Positions 63,736 through 64,000 of a stretch of DNA of 64,000 nucleotides are shown piece by piece. Source of the DNA: Fratercula arctica (lineage: Eukaryota; Chordata; Aves; Charadriiformes; Alcidae); the NCBI GenBank assembly GCA_947846985.1, contig CANTUZ010000001.1, positions 1,054,001 through 1,118,000 on the forward strand, in the 5' to 3' direction. How positions within the stretch are numbered: the stretch's first letter is position 1; each line of letters starts with the position of its first letter. The notes beneath the pieces are model-generated. The model ran no database searches. It was given only the letters and a program-made list of their open reading frames with translations, and had not been told where the DNA came from. The translations under genes and the position numbers were made by a program.

Positions 63736-64000
63736 CTGGGACCCCCCACTGTGCTGACAGCCCCCGTCCCGCCCTGGGGGGAGACGAGGTGCAGCGATAC
63801 CCCCACGTTCACCGGGGCTCCGGTCCCCTGCCGGGCTGAGGGACATGGCGGGGGACACCAGTGATGGTGGCAGTGCCGGTGGCGGTGCCGGTGGCGGTGC
63901 CGGTGGGGTAAAAGCCAGGAGCATGGGCCCCCGTGGGTTTGGCTGGAGCTTCCGTTCCCGTGGGAGAACTGGCTCAGCACGTCCCGGTTGACGGCCCAAC
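63736..64000. other. GC-rich right edge
   Basis: Single-copy apart from a short GGTGGCGGTGCC tandem (63876-63906). No gene was recognised; an exon running off the edge cannot be excluded. Confidence 0.4.

Overview
The window reads as avian nuclear DNA. It carries dozens of CR1 (chicken repeat 1) LINE copies from several subfamilies, most 5'-truncated and ending in the ATTCTATGATTCT-type tail. Two vertebrate genes with GT-AG introns can be assembled from conserved exons, and the right half is very GC-rich with many minisatellites, as in small bird chromosomes. I cannot name the species. No bacterial, viral, CRISPR or rRNA/tRNA feature was recognised.

Layout. (1) About 1-40.64 kb holds the 5' part of CLPB on the minus strand: the mitochondrial ankyrin-repeat AAA+ disaggregase, also called Skd3. 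Five coding exons (40638-40412, 39899-39703, 35678-35627, 21952-21866, 4772-4669) join in phase to give the first 222 residues. They cover the presequence, the hydrophobic PARL-processing segment and the first ankyrin repeats. The rest of the gene lies left of position 1. The introns are AT-richer single-copy DNA full of CR1 fragments; the largest (about 9.22-11.04 kb) still reads as most of a reverse transcriptase.

(2) About 40.64-40.9 kb is the CLPB promoter, a CpG-rich block with strong ZNF143/SBS-like, YY1-like and CTCF-like matches. (3) About 40.9-47.94 kb is mostly tandem repeat: a 3-kb CA/TG array that switches strand, a 1.4-kb GCCAA/GCCAT array, a CCCAGTTCC array and a C-rich array.

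(4) From 48.165 to about 60.7 kb is STARD10 on the plus strand. All six coding exons are found and give a complete 270-residue START-domain phospholipid transfer protein, with a poly(A) signal at 60678. Three minisatellites fill much of its intron 1, two 92-bp-period arrays sit in intron 5, and its 3'UTR is largely minisatellite. (5) About 60.7-64 kb is G-rich repeat plus a CpG-rich block that could be the promoter of a following gene, but no exon was recognised there.

The two genes are transcribed divergently from promoters about 7.5 kb apart. Nothing suggests they share a pathway: CLPB keeps intermembrane-space proteins soluble, and STARD10 moves phosphatidylcholine and phosphatidylethanolamine between membranes. 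I found no clearly new biological system. The most notable points are the CLPB-STARD10 adjacency, the concentration of tandem arrays around and inside STARD10, the in-frame 33-bp minisatellite in CLPB intron 1, and several nested or duplicated CR1 structures.
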